Assembly: GCA_001544655.2 (NCBI GenBank)
Contig: FCOD02000028.1
Location: forward strand, 1 to 64,000
Reading direction: 5' to 3'
Length of the DNA: 64,000 nt
From: Caballeronia turbans
Lineage (GTDB): Bacteria > Pseudomonadota > Gammaproteobacteria > Burkholderiales > Burkholderiaceae
Shown: positions 56,185-64,000 of the stretch, piece after piece
Numbering within the stretch: position 1 is the stretch's first letter
Layout: the number at the start of each line of letters is the position of its first letter
The notes under the pieces: generated by a model
Told to the model about the DNA's origin: nothing
Database searches by the model: none
The model's input: only the letters and a program-made list of their open reading frames with translations
Position numbers and translations under genes: made by a program

Positions 56185-56544
56185 ATGGAACGCATTCCGA
56201 TTCTCAGGATGGGCAAGCTGCTGCTCGTCACCATTCAGGTCGACATGCACGACCGGCTCGCGCTCGCGCTGCAGGACGACCTGACGAGCCGCATCGTGAA
56301 GGACGGCGCGCGCGGCGTGCTGATCGACATTTCTTCTCTCGATGTGGTCGATTCGTTCATCGGACGCATGATCGGCAATACGGCCGCGATGGCGCGCGTG
56401 CTCGACGCGGAGACGGTCGTCGTCGGCATGCAGCCGTCGGTGGCGATCACGCTGGTCGAACTCGGGCTCACGCTCTCGGGCGTGCGCACCGCGCTCAACG
56501 TGGAGAAGGGCATGGCGCTCCTCGCGACGAACGGCACGGTCTGA
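56185..56544 (+). CDS. RsbS-like STAS protein
   Basis: A 119-residue stand-alone STAS domain with the phosphorylation-site motif DVVDSF (S57). In Bacillus RsbS is the scaffold partner that is phosphorylated by RsbT. Sixty-three bases after rsbR; rsbT follows 21 bases later. Confidence 0.9.
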   Translation: MERIPILRMGKLLLVTIQVDMHDRLALALQDDLTSRIVKDGARGVLIDISSLDVVDSFIGRMIGNTAAMARVLDAETVVVGMQPSVAITLVELGLTLSGVRTALNVEKGMALLATNGTV

Positions 56545-56565
56545 CGGCCGCATGCGAACGACGCC

Positions 56566-57006
56566 ATGACGACCTTCAACTCCACAGCCGCACCGACGTC
56601 CAGCACGCCGCCCGACACGCTGCCGATCCGCTCCGACGAACAGATCGTGCGGCTGCGCCAGTTCGTGCGCGAGCGCGCCGTCGCACAGGGCCTCTCGCTC
56701 ATCGATCAGACCAAGTTCGTGACGGCGGCGAGCGAACTGGCACGCAACACGCTCATCTACGGCGGCGGCGGCGACGTGCACTGCTATCTCGTCGAGCGCA
56801 ACGGCCGCCGCGGCCTTAGACTCGAATTCGTCGACAATGGCCCGGGCATTCCGGATATCCAGCGCGCGCTGTCCGACGGCTTCACATCGGGCAGCGGCCT
56901 CGGCCTCGGCCTTGGCGGCGCGAAACGTCTGTGCGACGAATTCGACATTCGTTCGGCGCCTGGCGTTGGTACGCAGGTCTCGATCACGAAATGGAAACCG
57001 TTCTGA
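56566..57006 (+). CDS. RsbT-like serine/threonine kinase
   Basis: A 146-residue GHKL-type kinase: ASELARNTLIYGGGG, DNGPGIPD and GSGLGLGLGG loops are intact. Its N-terminal 20 residues are a polar extension. In stressosomes RsbT phosphorylates RsbR/RsbS and is then freed to activate a partner. The next gene starts 8 bases later. Confidence 0.9.
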   Translation: MTTFNSTAAPTSSTPPDTLPIRSDEQIVRLRQFVRERAVAQGLSLIDQTKFVTAASELARNTLIYGGGGDVHCYLVERNGRRGLRLEFVDNGPGIPDIQRALSDGFTSGSGLGLGLGGAKRLCDEFDIRSAPGVGTQVSITKWKPF

Positions 57007-57014
57007 AGGAATCG

Positions 57015-58055
57015 ATGGCCGCGCAGCAGCGCTTCGAAATCGCGGAGGCGAGTCAGATCGCCTATGCGCGGCGCTCGATCGGCGAACTCGCGCGCGGGCT
57101 CGGTTTCAACGAGACCGCCGCGGGCGCGCTCGCGATCGTCGTCACCGAATGCGGCACGAATCTGCTGAAGCACGCACAGCGCGGCGAGTTGCTCGTGCGG
57201 CCGCTCGTCGATGCAGGCGAGGGCGGCGTTCAGCGTTACGGCATCGAAGTGGTGTGCATCGATAGCGGGCCGGGCATTTACGACCTGCATCGCTGTTTCG
57301 AGGACGGCTACACGACCGCGGGCAGCGCCGGCAACGGCATGGGCGCGATCGAGCGCCTGTCCCACGCGCTCGATATCTGGAGCGCGCCGGGACGCGGCAC
57401 CGTGCTGCGCGTCGTGTTCTGGAACGCGGCGGGCGCGGCGCACGCGCCTGACACGCAACTGACCTATGGCGTCGTGAATCTGCCGCTGCACACGGAAACC
57501 GTTTGCGGCGATGCATGGGCATGCTGCGCGAATCACGGCGAATTCACCGTGCTCGTCGCCGATGGCCTCGGTCACGGTCCGCTCGCGAATGTCGCGGCGG
57601 TCGAGGCGGCGAAGGCGCTGGCCGCACATGGCGATCTGCCGCTCGAGCGCATCATGGAAGCCGCCAACGACGCCCTGCGCCCGACGCGCGGCGCCGCGGT
57701 CGGCATCGCGCGCATGCCGGCGTTCGCGTCCATGGCGGGCACGCCGGTTTCATTCGCGGGCATCGGCAATATTTCGGCGAGCGTGTGGGCGGAAAGCTCG
57801 CACAGGCATCTCGTGTCGCACAGCGGCATCGTCGGGCATGCGGCGCGGCGCGCGCAGGTGTTCGACGTGCCGTACCCGCCGAACGCGCTCGTCGTGCTGC
57901 ATTCGGACGGGCTCGCGTCGCGCTGGGATCTCGCGCGCTATCCGGGTCTCGCGATGCGGCATCCGGCGCTCGTCGCGGCGGTGCTGTACCGCGACTTCTC
58001 GCGCGGCCGCGACGATGTCACCGTGTTCGTCGCCCGCGTGACCGGAGGCGCATGA
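57015..58055 (+). CDS. RsbX-like protein: GHKL ATPase fused to PP2C phosphatase
   Basis: About 346 residues: an N-terminal RsbT/RsbW-like ATPase (VVTECGTNLLKHA, DSGPGIYD, GNGMGAIERL) followed by an RsbX/SpoIIE-type phosphatase (VADGLGHGPL, LHSDGLASRW, DDVTVFVAR). It could dephosphorylate RsbR/RsbS and reset the module. AAGGA precedes ATG 57015; another in-frame ATG at 56991 overlaps RsbT. Its end overlaps the next start. Confidence 0.86.
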   Translation: MAAQQRFEIAEASQIAYARRSIGELARGLGFNETAAGALAIVVTECGTNLLKHAQRGELLVRPLVDAGEGGVQRYGIEVVCIDSGPGIYDLHRCFEDGYTTAGSAGNGMGAIERLSHALDIWSAPGRGTVLRVVFWNAAGAAHAPDTQLTYGVVNLPLHTETVCGDAWACCANHGEFTVLVADGLGHGPLANVAAVEAAKALAAHGDLPLERIMEAANDALRPTRGAAVGIARMPAFASMAGTPVSFAGIGNISASVWAESSHRHLVSHSGIVGHAARRAQVFDVPYPPNALVVLHSDGLASRWDLARYPGLAMRHPALVAAVLYRDFSRGRDDVTVFVARVTGGA

Positions 58056-59776
58056 TGACGCAGCCGCTCTACGCGATGCATATCGAAAACGAGCGCGACA
58101 TGGTCGCGGCCCGCGTGAAGGCGCGCGATGCGAGCGCGGCGCTCGGTTTCTCGCCGCAGGATCAGACGCGCATTTCGACCTCCGTCCTCGAAGCGGCGCG
58201 CACGGTGCTGACTGCGGGGCAGCCGGCGCGCGCCGAATTCCTCGTCGAAGCCGCCACGCGTCCGCGACGCTTCGTCGTGCGTTTTCTGGCGGCCGCGGGC
58301 GCAGGCGAGCGTTTGCGCGCGATGCGCAACGACGACGCGCAAGCCGCGCTCGGCCTGCTCGCGGCCCAGCGTCTGATGGATCAATGCGCGATCGCCGATG
58401 AAGCGGACGGCGTCACGTCGATCTCGCTCGCGAAGGCGCTGCCCGATGGCGTGCCGTGCGACCTGCAGGCGGTCGGCGACGCGCTTTCGCGTCAGCCGCG
58501 CGAGGACACGGCGGCGGAATTGCAGCGCCAGAATCGCGAGCTGATCGCCGCGTTGGCCGATCTGCGCGAGCGTCAGGAAGAATTGACGCGTCTCACGCGC
58601 GAGCTCGAAGACACCAATCGCGGCGTCGTCGCGCTCTATGCGGAACTCGATGCGCGCGCCGATCATCTGCGTCGCGCGGATGAATCGAAGTCGCGCTTCC
58701 TGTCGAACATGAGCCACGAGTTCCGCACGCCGCTCTCGTCGATCCGTGCGTTGTCGAAGCTCTTGCTCGATCGTATCGACGGCGATCTGACGGAAGAGCA
58801 GGAGAAGCAGGTGCGCTTCATCCGCAAGGCGGCCGAGGATCTGTCGGAGACGGTCGACGACCTGCTCGATCTCGCGAAGATCGAGGCGGGCAAGATCGAA
58901 GTGCGCCCGGCCCAGTTCGAAGTCGATACCTTGTTTTCGGCGCTGCGCGGCATGTTGCGGCCGCTGTCGCCGGGCGGCGCGGTCGAGCTGATTTTCGATT
59001 CGTGTGAAGGCCTGCCGCCCATCCGCACCGATGAAGCCAAGGTCGCGCAAGTGCTGCGCAACTTCGTGTCGAACGCGCTCAAGTTCACCGAGCGCGGCGA
59101 AGTGCGCGTCGCCGCGAACTATGACGATGTGCGCCGGCTCATTACGTTTTCCGTCAGCGATACGGGCATCGGCATCGCGCCGGAACATCAGCAAGTGGTG
59201 TTCGAGGAGTTCGGGCAAGTCGAGAACCGGCTTCAGCAATACGTGAAAGGCACGGGACTCGGCTTGCCGCTATGCCGCAAGCTCTGCAAGCTGCTCGGCG
59301 GCGACGTTTCGCTCACGAGCGAAGTCGGGCGCGGCTCGACTTTCAGTGCCACGATTCCCGCGCATTACGGCGCGGACGTCGACGCGGCGCATCATGCGGC
59401 AGGCGATACGCGGCCCGCCGTGCTCATCGTCGCGAGCAATCCGATCGAACGGCTCGATTGCGAAGCCGCGCTGCGCGATTCTTCGTATCGTGCAATGAGC
59501 GCCGCGACGCTCGACGAAGCCGGCCGCGTGCTCGCGCGCACGCAGCCCGTCGCGCTCCTGCTCGCGGTGCGCCCCGCGCCTTCGGAAGCATGGATCTGGC
59601 TCGCCGCGCTGCGGGCGCAGGCCGCGACGCGCAGCATTCCGATCGTCGTGCTCGGCGATGTCGAGGATCGCAATGAAGCGCAGGCGCTCGGCGCGGCCGC
59701 GTTCATCGGCAAGCCGGTCGGCGGCGGCGCGCTGCCGGGTGCGCTCGACGCGGTGACGGGCAAGGGGCCATCATGA
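58055..59776 (+). CDS. Hybrid kinase with degenerate RsbT-like N-terminus and dead receiver
   Basis: About 573 residues. Residues 8-130 resemble an RsbT-like ATPase (ENERDMVAARVKARD, STSVLEAARTVLTAG) with the usual ARN turned into ART. Then a coiled coil (150-212), HisKA with H221 (NMSHEFRTPL), HATPase (DTGIGIAP, GTGLGLPLCR) and a C-terminal receiver fold in which the aspartates are gone (LIVASN, LLLAVRP) though the lysine (GKPV) stays. Kinase core looks active. Start ATG 58055 chosen from GGAGG spacing; 58052 is an alternative. Confidence 0.85.
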   Translation: MTQPLYAMHIENERDMVAARVKARDASAALGFSPQDQTRISTSVLEAARTVLTAGQPARAEFLVEAATRPRRFVVRFLAAAGAGERLRAMRNDDAQAALGLLAAQRLMDQCAIADEADGVTSISLAKALPDGVPCDLQAVGDALSRQPREDTAAELQRQNRELIAALADLRERQEELTRLTRELEDTNRGVVALYAELDARADHLRRADESKSRFLSNMSHEFRTPLSSIRALSKLLLDRIDGDLTEEQEKQVRFIRKAAEDLSETVDDLLDLAKIEAGKIEVRPAQFEVDTLFSALRGMLRPLSPGGAVELIFDSCEGLPPIRTDEAKVAQVLRNFVSNALKFTERGEVRVAANYDDVRRLITFSVSDTGIGIAPEHQQVVFEEFGQVENRLQQYVKGTGLGLPLCRKLCKLLGGDVSLTSEVGRGSTFSATIPAHYGADVDAAHHAAGDTRPAVLIVASNPIERLDCEAALRDSSYRAMSAATLDEAGRVLARTQPVALLLAVRPAPSEAWIWLAALRAQAATRSIPIVVLGDVEDRNEAQALGAAAFIGKPVGGGALPGALDAVTGKGPS

Positions 59777-61692
59777 GAAGCGACTGGAACGAGGTGCTGA
59801 TCCTCAACGTCGACGACAACGACGGCGCGCGCTATGCGAAAACGCGCATCCTGTCGCGCGCGGGCTTCAATGTGATCGAAGCGGCGACGGGCACCGCCGC
59901 GCTCGAACGCGTGCGCGTGGACGCGCCCGATCTCGTGCTGCTCGACGTGAAGCTGCCCGACATCAACGGGCTCGAAGTGTGCCGGCAGATCAAGGCGTCG
60001 CCGGAAACCGCGAGCGCGCTCGTGCTGCAGACATCGGCGGCGGCGGTGCATAGCCTCGATCGCATTCGCGGTCTCGAAGGCGGCGCGGACAGCTATCTGA
60101 CCGAACCCGTGGAACCCGCCGAGCTGATCGCGCATGTGCGTGCCTTGTTGCGCGTGCGGCTCGCGGAAAACGCGTTGCGCGAGAGCGAAGAGCGCTTTCG
60201 CCAGCTTGCCGAAAATATCGACGACGTGTTCTGGATGCTCGATCCCGCATCCGGCGAACTGCTTTACGTCAGCCCCGCCTACGCGCATCTCTTCGATCCG
60301 GGCGACGGCGCGCCCGCGCCCGTGCCGGGACCGGATCACTGGTCCGGCGATATCCTTCCGCTCGATCGTCATCATGTCGCCGATGCGTATCGGCAACTGC
60401 TCGCGAACGGCACGCCGTATCAGGTCGAATATCGCATCGTGCGGGCGAGCGGCGGGCCGCGCTGGGTGGCGGAGCGCGCGTTTCCGGTGCGCGGCGCGGC
60501 GGGGCATCCGGCGCGGCCGTATCGCATCGCGGGCATCGTCAACGATATCTCCGAGCGCAAGGCCGCCGAACTGCTGTTGCGCGAAGCGGACCGTCGCAAG
60601 GACGAGTTTCTCGCGATGCTCGCGCACGAGTTGCGCAATCCGCTCGCGCCCATCCGCAACGCCGTGGATTTGCTCGACCCCGACCGCGAGCCTTCCGTGC
60701 AGCACTTCGCGACGGTGCGCGCGATCATCGACAGGCAGGTGCGGCATCTGAGTCATCTTGTCGACGATCTGCTCGATGTCGCGCGCATCACGCAAGGCAA
60801 GATCACGCTGCGTCAGGAAACGGTCGATCTCGCGGCGGCGATCGCCGCGGCCATCGAGACCGTGCAGCCCGCGCTCGAACGAAAGCGCCATACGTTGACG
60901 GTGAAGCTGCCGGATGCGCCGCTTTACATCGTCGGCGATATCGTGCGGCTTGCGCAGGTGTTCGGCAATCTGCTTTCGAATGCGTCGAAGTACAGCCTCG
61001 AAGAGGGCGAGATCGCGATCGAGGCCGAACAGTTCGGCGACGAAGTGCGCATCGTCGTGCGCGACAAGGGCATCGGCATCGCGCCCGACATGCTGCCGCA
61101 TATCTTCGATCTGTTCGTGCAGTCGGAGACGTCGCTGGAACGATCGGAGGGCGGGCTCGGCATCGGCCTGCCATTGGCGAAGACGCTCGTCGAGCTGCAG
61201 GGCGGGCGCGTCGAGGCATTCTCGGCGGGACCGCAGACGGGCAGCGAGTTCGTCGTGCGGCTGCCGCTCGCGCTGGATGCCCAGGTGGCCGCGCAGGGCG
61301 CGGGAGAAGCGCCGGTGGGCGTGGCGGCCGGCAAGCGCGTGCTGGTCGTCGACGACAGCGTGGACGCGGCCACCGCGATGGCGCTGCTGCTCGAAGCGGA
61401 CGGCTTCGACGTGCGCATGGCGCACGACGCGGCTGAAGCGCTCGCGCTCTCCGATGTCTTCGCGCCGCAAATCGTGCTGCTCGACATCGGCTTGCCGGGG
61501 ATGGACGGCTATAGCCTCGCGGGCGAAATGCGCGCGCGCCCCGCAACCGCCGACGCCTTGCTGATCGCGGTGACGGGATACGGGCAGGCGCATGATCGCC
61601 AGCGCTCGAAGGAAGCGGGCTTCGATCATCATCTCGTGAAGCCGGTCGCGTTCGCGGAGATTCAGCGGGCGGTCTCCGGGAAGTTCGCGTAA
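59773..61692 (+). CDS. Hybrid histidine kinase with receiver-PAS-kinase-receiver order
   Basis: A 639-residue protein: N-terminal receiver with D58 (LVLLDVK) but E111 where the conserved lysine should be (SYLTEPVEP), PAS at about 140-265, HisKA with H285 (MLAHELRNPL), HATPase (DKGIGIAP, GGLGIGLPL) and a C-terminal receiver with intact residues (VVDDS, LLDIGLPG, VKPV). Coupled to the previous gene by ATGA, so the stressosome probably feeds this phosphorelay. Confidence 0.88.
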   Translation: MRSDWNEVLILNVDDNDGARYAKTRILSRAGFNVIEAATGTAALERVRVDAPDLVLLDVKLPDINGLEVCRQIKASPETASALVLQTSAAAVHSLDRIRGLEGGADSYLTEPVEPAELIAHVRALLRVRLAENALRESEERFRQLAENIDDVFWMLDPASGELLYVSPAYAHLFDPGDGAPAPVPGPDHWSGDILPLDRHHVADAYRQLLANGTPYQVEYRIVRASGGPRWVAERAFPVRGAAGHPARPYRIAGIVNDISERKAAELLLREADRRKDEFLAMLAHELRNPLAPIRNAVDLLDPDREPSVQHFATVRAIIDRQVRHLSHLVDDLLDVARITQGKITLRQETVDLAAAIAAAIETVQPALERKRHTLTVKLPDAPLYIVGDIVRLAQVFGNLLSNASKYSLEEGEIAIEAEQFGDEVRIVVRDKGIGIAPDMLPHIFDLFVQSETSLERSEGGLGIGLPLAKTLVELQGGRVEAFSAGPQTGSEFVVRLPLALDAQVAAQGAGEAPVGVAAGKRVLVVDDSVDAATAMALLLEADGFDVRMAHDAAEALALSDVFAPQIVLLDIGLPGMDGYSLAGEMRARPATADALLIAVTGYGQAHDRQRSKEAGFDHHLVKPVAFAEIQRAVSGKFA

Positions 61693-62080
61693 TCAGGGTT
61701 TCGCGAGTTCGGGGCCAGATCTCACGGCATCGAGCATCGGCTTCCTCGCGGCCGTGCGAGCGGTCGACAGACTCGTCGTCGCCAATGTCATGGACTATGG
61801 ACAAAATACATCCATCGTTCACGGTATCGTCCTTGAACGTCTGGCCGTGGTGCCACGCTGGCCGATGCTTCGTCTCACCGGCCGGGGAACCGTGCTCGAC
61901 CGGCTACTTTGACTGATGCGTTACGACGCGGCGCGCATACCCGGAGTCGGCGTTTTCACCTAGCAATTCGAGGTTGACTCGGGCGGGCGCACGTCCGAAA
62001 CTTTAGTCACTCGATGTGTGATCACAGGTCACACGATACGCAGACATTGCAGCAGCCGAACGAAAGTACGGAGGCAGATT
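61693..62080. other. Intergenic region between the kinase and GntR genes
   Basis: 388 bases with no credible gene. It contains the palindrome TGTGATCACA (62017-62026), within 55-65 bases of the GntR start, which might be an operator. Otherwise nothing clear. Confidence 0.5.
62017..62026. promoter_or_regulatory. Palindrome upstream of the GntR gene
   Basis: TGTGATCACA is a perfect ten-base palindrome. It could be a GntR or CRP-like site, but neither consensus is fully met. Confidence 0.35.
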
Positions 62081-62791
62081 GTGGCGACACGCTCGACGAC
62101 GGACTTACCCGCGCTCGAATTGGTTGCACGCGAAACGATGGCCGGCCGCGTCTATGCGCAACTGAGGCAAGCGATCATGACGGGCCGCTTCGCGCCCGGA
62201 CAGTTGCTGAGCCTGCGCAGCGTCGCGGAAGCAGTCGGCTCTTCGACGATGCCGGTGCGCGCCGCGCTCACGCGTCTGCAGGCGGAAGGCGCATTGATCG
62301 ACGGCCCCGGCCGCGCGCTGATGGTCCCGCCGATGACGCTCGAGTTGCTCGACGAACTGCGCGACGTGCGCATCGCGCTCGAGGGCGCGGTCGCGAAGCG
62401 CGCGGCGTCGCGCATGACGCGCGCCCATCTCGAAGCATTGCAGGCGATTTTCGACACGATGGACGCCCATGTGGAAGCGGGCGACGTGCCCGCTTATCTG
62501 CGCAGCAATTTCGAGTTCCACATCGCCATCTACGCGCACGGCGCGAGCGACCTCACGCTCGCGACGATCCAGAACCTCTGGATGCGTATCGGCCCGTTCC
62601 TGAATCTCGTCGCACCCGACATTCCCCATATGCGCCGTTCGATGGCCGCGCATCGCCATATCGTCGAGGCCCTCTGGCGAGGCGACGGCGAAGGCGCGCG
62701 CGCGGGCATCGAAGAAGACATCGGCGATGCCGCCGCCGACTTGCAGGAGCGCCTGCAAAGCGGCGACATGTCGAAGGAAGCGAGCGCCTGA
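62081..62791 (+). CDS. GntR/FadR-family regulator (FCD domain)
   Basis: A 236-residue regulator: winged HTH (VYAQLRQAIMTGRFAPGQLL, SLRSVAEAVGSSTMPVR) and an FCD effector domain with metal/ligand residues (HIAIYAHG, HRHIVEAL). GTG start at 62081, as GGAGG sits six bases upstream. Probably controls the SDR and BKACE genes that follow. Confidence 0.88.
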   Translation: MATRSTTDLPALELVARETMAGRVYAQLRQAIMTGRFAPGQLLSLRSVAEAVGSSTMPVRAALTRLQAEGALIDGPGRALMVPPMTLELLDELRDVRIALEGAVAKRAASRMTRAHLEALQAIFDTMDAHVEAGDVPAYLRSNFEFHIAIYAHGASDLTLATIQNLWMRIGPFLNLVAPDIPHMRRSMAAHRHIVEALWRGDGEGARAGIEEDIGDAAADLQERLQSGDMSKEASA

Positions 62792-62826
62792 GCTGTACCG
62801 CAACGACAACAAAAAAGGAGACATGC

Positions 62827-63633
62827 ATGACGGTTCTTCAGATGCTGAAACCGCAGGCGGGCCTGCGCGTACTCATCACGGGCGGCGCATCGGGCATCGG
62901 GCTCGTGATCGCGCGCGCGTTCATCGATGCAGGCGCGCGCGTGCACGTCTGCGATGCGAGTCCCGAGGCGATCGATGCACTGACGAAAGCCGAAGCGAGC
63001 GCGGAGTGCAACGCGATCACGTCGACGCTCGCGGACGTATCGGACAAGGATGCGGTCGAGCGCGTGTTCGCCGATGTGCAGAGCGAACTCGGCGGACTCG
63101 ATGTGCTCGTGAACAACGCGGGCATCGCGGGGCCGACGGGCGGCATCGACGAACTCGACGTGAAGGAGTGGGAGCAAACCGTCGATGTCAATCTGAACGC
63201 GCAGTTCTACTTCGCCCGCCGCGCAGTGCCGCTGCTGCGCGACGCGCACGGCGGCGGGACGATCATCGCGTTGTCATCGGTGGCGGGCCGGCTCGGCTAT
63301 GCATTCCGCACGCCTTATGCCGCGACGAAGTGGGCGGTCGTCGGCATGACCAAGAGTCTTGCGATCGAACTGGGGCCGTCCAATATCCGCGTCAATGCGA
63401 TACAGCCGGGCATCGTGAAAGGACCGCGCATCGAGCGCGTGATCGCCGCACGCGCGAAGCAACTGAACCTGCCGTATGAAGAGATGGAGAAGCAATATGT
63501 CGAGAAGATCTCGCTGCGCCGCATGACCACGCCCGAGGAAGTCGCGGCCACCGCGCTCTTTCTGTGCTCGCCCGCGGGCAGCGGCATCTCGGGACAGGCG
63601 ATCTCGGTGTGCGGCAACGTGGAAGTCCTGTAA
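62827..63633 (+). CDS. Short-chain dehydrogenase/reductase
   Basis: A 268-residue SDR: TGGASGIG cofactor loop at residues 18-25, NNAG, catalytic serine in LSSVAG and the YAATK pair. NAD(P) oxidoreductase of a hydroxy acid or alcohol, substrate unknown. AAGGAG is six bases upstream of the ATG. It lies 35 bases after the GntR gene. Confidence 0.9.
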   Translation: MTVLQMLKPQAGLRVLITGGASGIGLVIARAFIDAGARVHVCDASPEAIDALTKAEASAECNAITSTLADVSDKDAVERVFADVQSELGGLDVLVNNAGIAGPTGGIDELDVKEWEQTVDVNLNAQFYFARRAVPLLRDAHGGGTIIALSSVAGRLGYAFRTPYAATKWAVVGMTKSLAIELGPSNIRVNAIQPGIVKGPRIERVIAARAKQLNLPYEEMEKQYVEKISLRRMTTPEEVAATALFLCSPAGSGISGQAISVCGNVEVL

Positions 63634-63648
63634 AACAACGAGGATCAC

Positions 63649-64000
63649 ATGGCAACGAAACGCAAGGTCATCATCACATGCGCGCCGACCGGCGCGATCC
63701 ATACGCCTTCGATGTCGCCGTATCTTCCGCTGACGCCGCAACAGATCGGTGATGCAGCGCTCGCAGCCGCACAGGAAGGCGCGGCGATTCTGCATCTTCA
63801 CGCACGCGATCCGAACGACGGCCATCCGACGCAGGATCCCGCCGTGTTTCAGGAGTTCCTGCCGCGCATCAAGGCGAATACCGATGCCGTCATCAACATC
63901 ACGACGGGCGGCAGTCCGCACATGACCGTCGCGGAGAGATTGAAGCCGGCGCATCACTTCAAACCGGAAGTCGCGTCGCTCAACATGGGCTCGATGAACT
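63649..64000 (+). CDS. Beta-keto acid cleavage enzyme (BKACE family), cut by the window end
   Basis: The first 117 residues of a BKACE (DUF849) protein: ITCAPTGAIHTPSMSPYLP and the zinc-ligand pattern LHLHARDP are diagnostic. These enzymes cleave beta-keto acids with acetyl-CoA to give acetoacetate and an acyl-CoA. With the preceding SDR (which could make the beta-keto acid) it suggests a small catabolic pathway, as in carnitine or similar degradation; substrate not determined. The ORF is open at the right edge. Confidence 0.85.
   Translation, partial: MATKRKVIITCAPTGAIHTPSMSPYLPLTPQQIGDAALAAAQEGAAILHLHARDPNDGHPTQDPAVFQEFLPRIKANTDAVINITTGGSPHMTVAERLKPAHHFKPEVASLNMGSMN

Noticed and set aside
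1-64000. CRISPR arrays, tRNA or rRNA genes, integrases, IS elements
   Set aside because: No regularly spaced repeats, cloverleaf-like sequences or transposase-like frames were seen.

Overview
The window is GC-rich DNA with dense, mostly ATG- or GTG-initiated genes and frequent 4-base ATGA overlaps. It looks like a beta-proteobacterium of the Burkholderia sensu lato group (Paraburkholderia or Caballeronia). This placement is inferred from gene content: an XoxF methanol dehydrogenase locus with quinoprotein relay genes, a full C-P lyase operon split into phnCDE and phnF-phnG-M units, a DUF3563 protein, an RsbRSTX-like module, and a palindromic intergenic repeat that I associate with that group. 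No rRNA, tRNA, CRISPR array, transposase or integrase was seen.

Layout. 1-9.8 kb: palindromic repeat A, a pterin carbinolamine dehydratase, then xoxF-xoxG-xoxJ and an unknown periplasmic gene, repeat B, a LysR regulator, and a metallohydrolase / SoxYZ-like carrier / degenerate metallohydrolase trio (quinoprotein relay). 9.8-14.7 kb: an EthD-domain protein, a TetR regulator with twin operators, an MFS transporter, a Pr6Pr-type membrane protein and a stand-alone dihydrolipoamide dehydrogenase. 14.8-25.6 kb: phosphonate import (phnCDE), divergent phnF-DUF1045-phnN, and the C-P lyase core phnGHIJKLM, with matching PhnF-type operator candidates at both promoters. 25.8-39 kb: an aromatic-acid type MFS, a chemotaxis receptor, small secreted proteins, a VOC/LysR pair, a FUSC protein, a two-PAS hybrid kinase, a Tat-exported PhoD phosphatase, a tandemly duplicated pair of small exported proteins with duplicated promoters, and a DHA2 exporter. 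39-52.7 kb: a QseC/QseB-like two-component system, DUF3563, SOS-controlled dinB, a TauD/SsuABC-like organosulfur cluster, LysR/aldo-keto reductase, an MFS exporter, xthA and an alpha/beta hydrolase. 52.7-64 kb: repeat C, an NCS2 permease, a six-gene stressosome-like operon (RsbR, RsbS, RsbT, RsbX and two hybrid kinases), and a GntR-SDR-BKACE catabolic cluster cut by the window end.

How genes work together. XoxF oxidises methanol (or another alcohol) in the periplasm and passes electrons to the XoxG cytochrome; XoxJ and the relay proteins are probably maturation or accessory factors. PhnCDE imports phosphonates, PhnGHIJKLM cleaves the C-P bond, and PhnN plus a 2H-phosphoesterase-like DUF1045 protein probably finish the ribosyl phosphate intermediates; no PhnP is present in the window. 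The stressosome-like operon probably senses a signal through RsbR/RsbS, releases RsbT, and couples this to a PP2C phosphatase and two phosphorelay kinases.

The most unusual items are: the ~640 bp palindromic element family, whose copies end 10-20 bp past a stop codon; the relay metallohydrolase that has lost nearly every zinc ligand; the degenerate RsbT-like and receiver domains in the stressosome kinase; the PhnP-less phn locus; and the duplicated small-protein genes that kept their promoter and leader.
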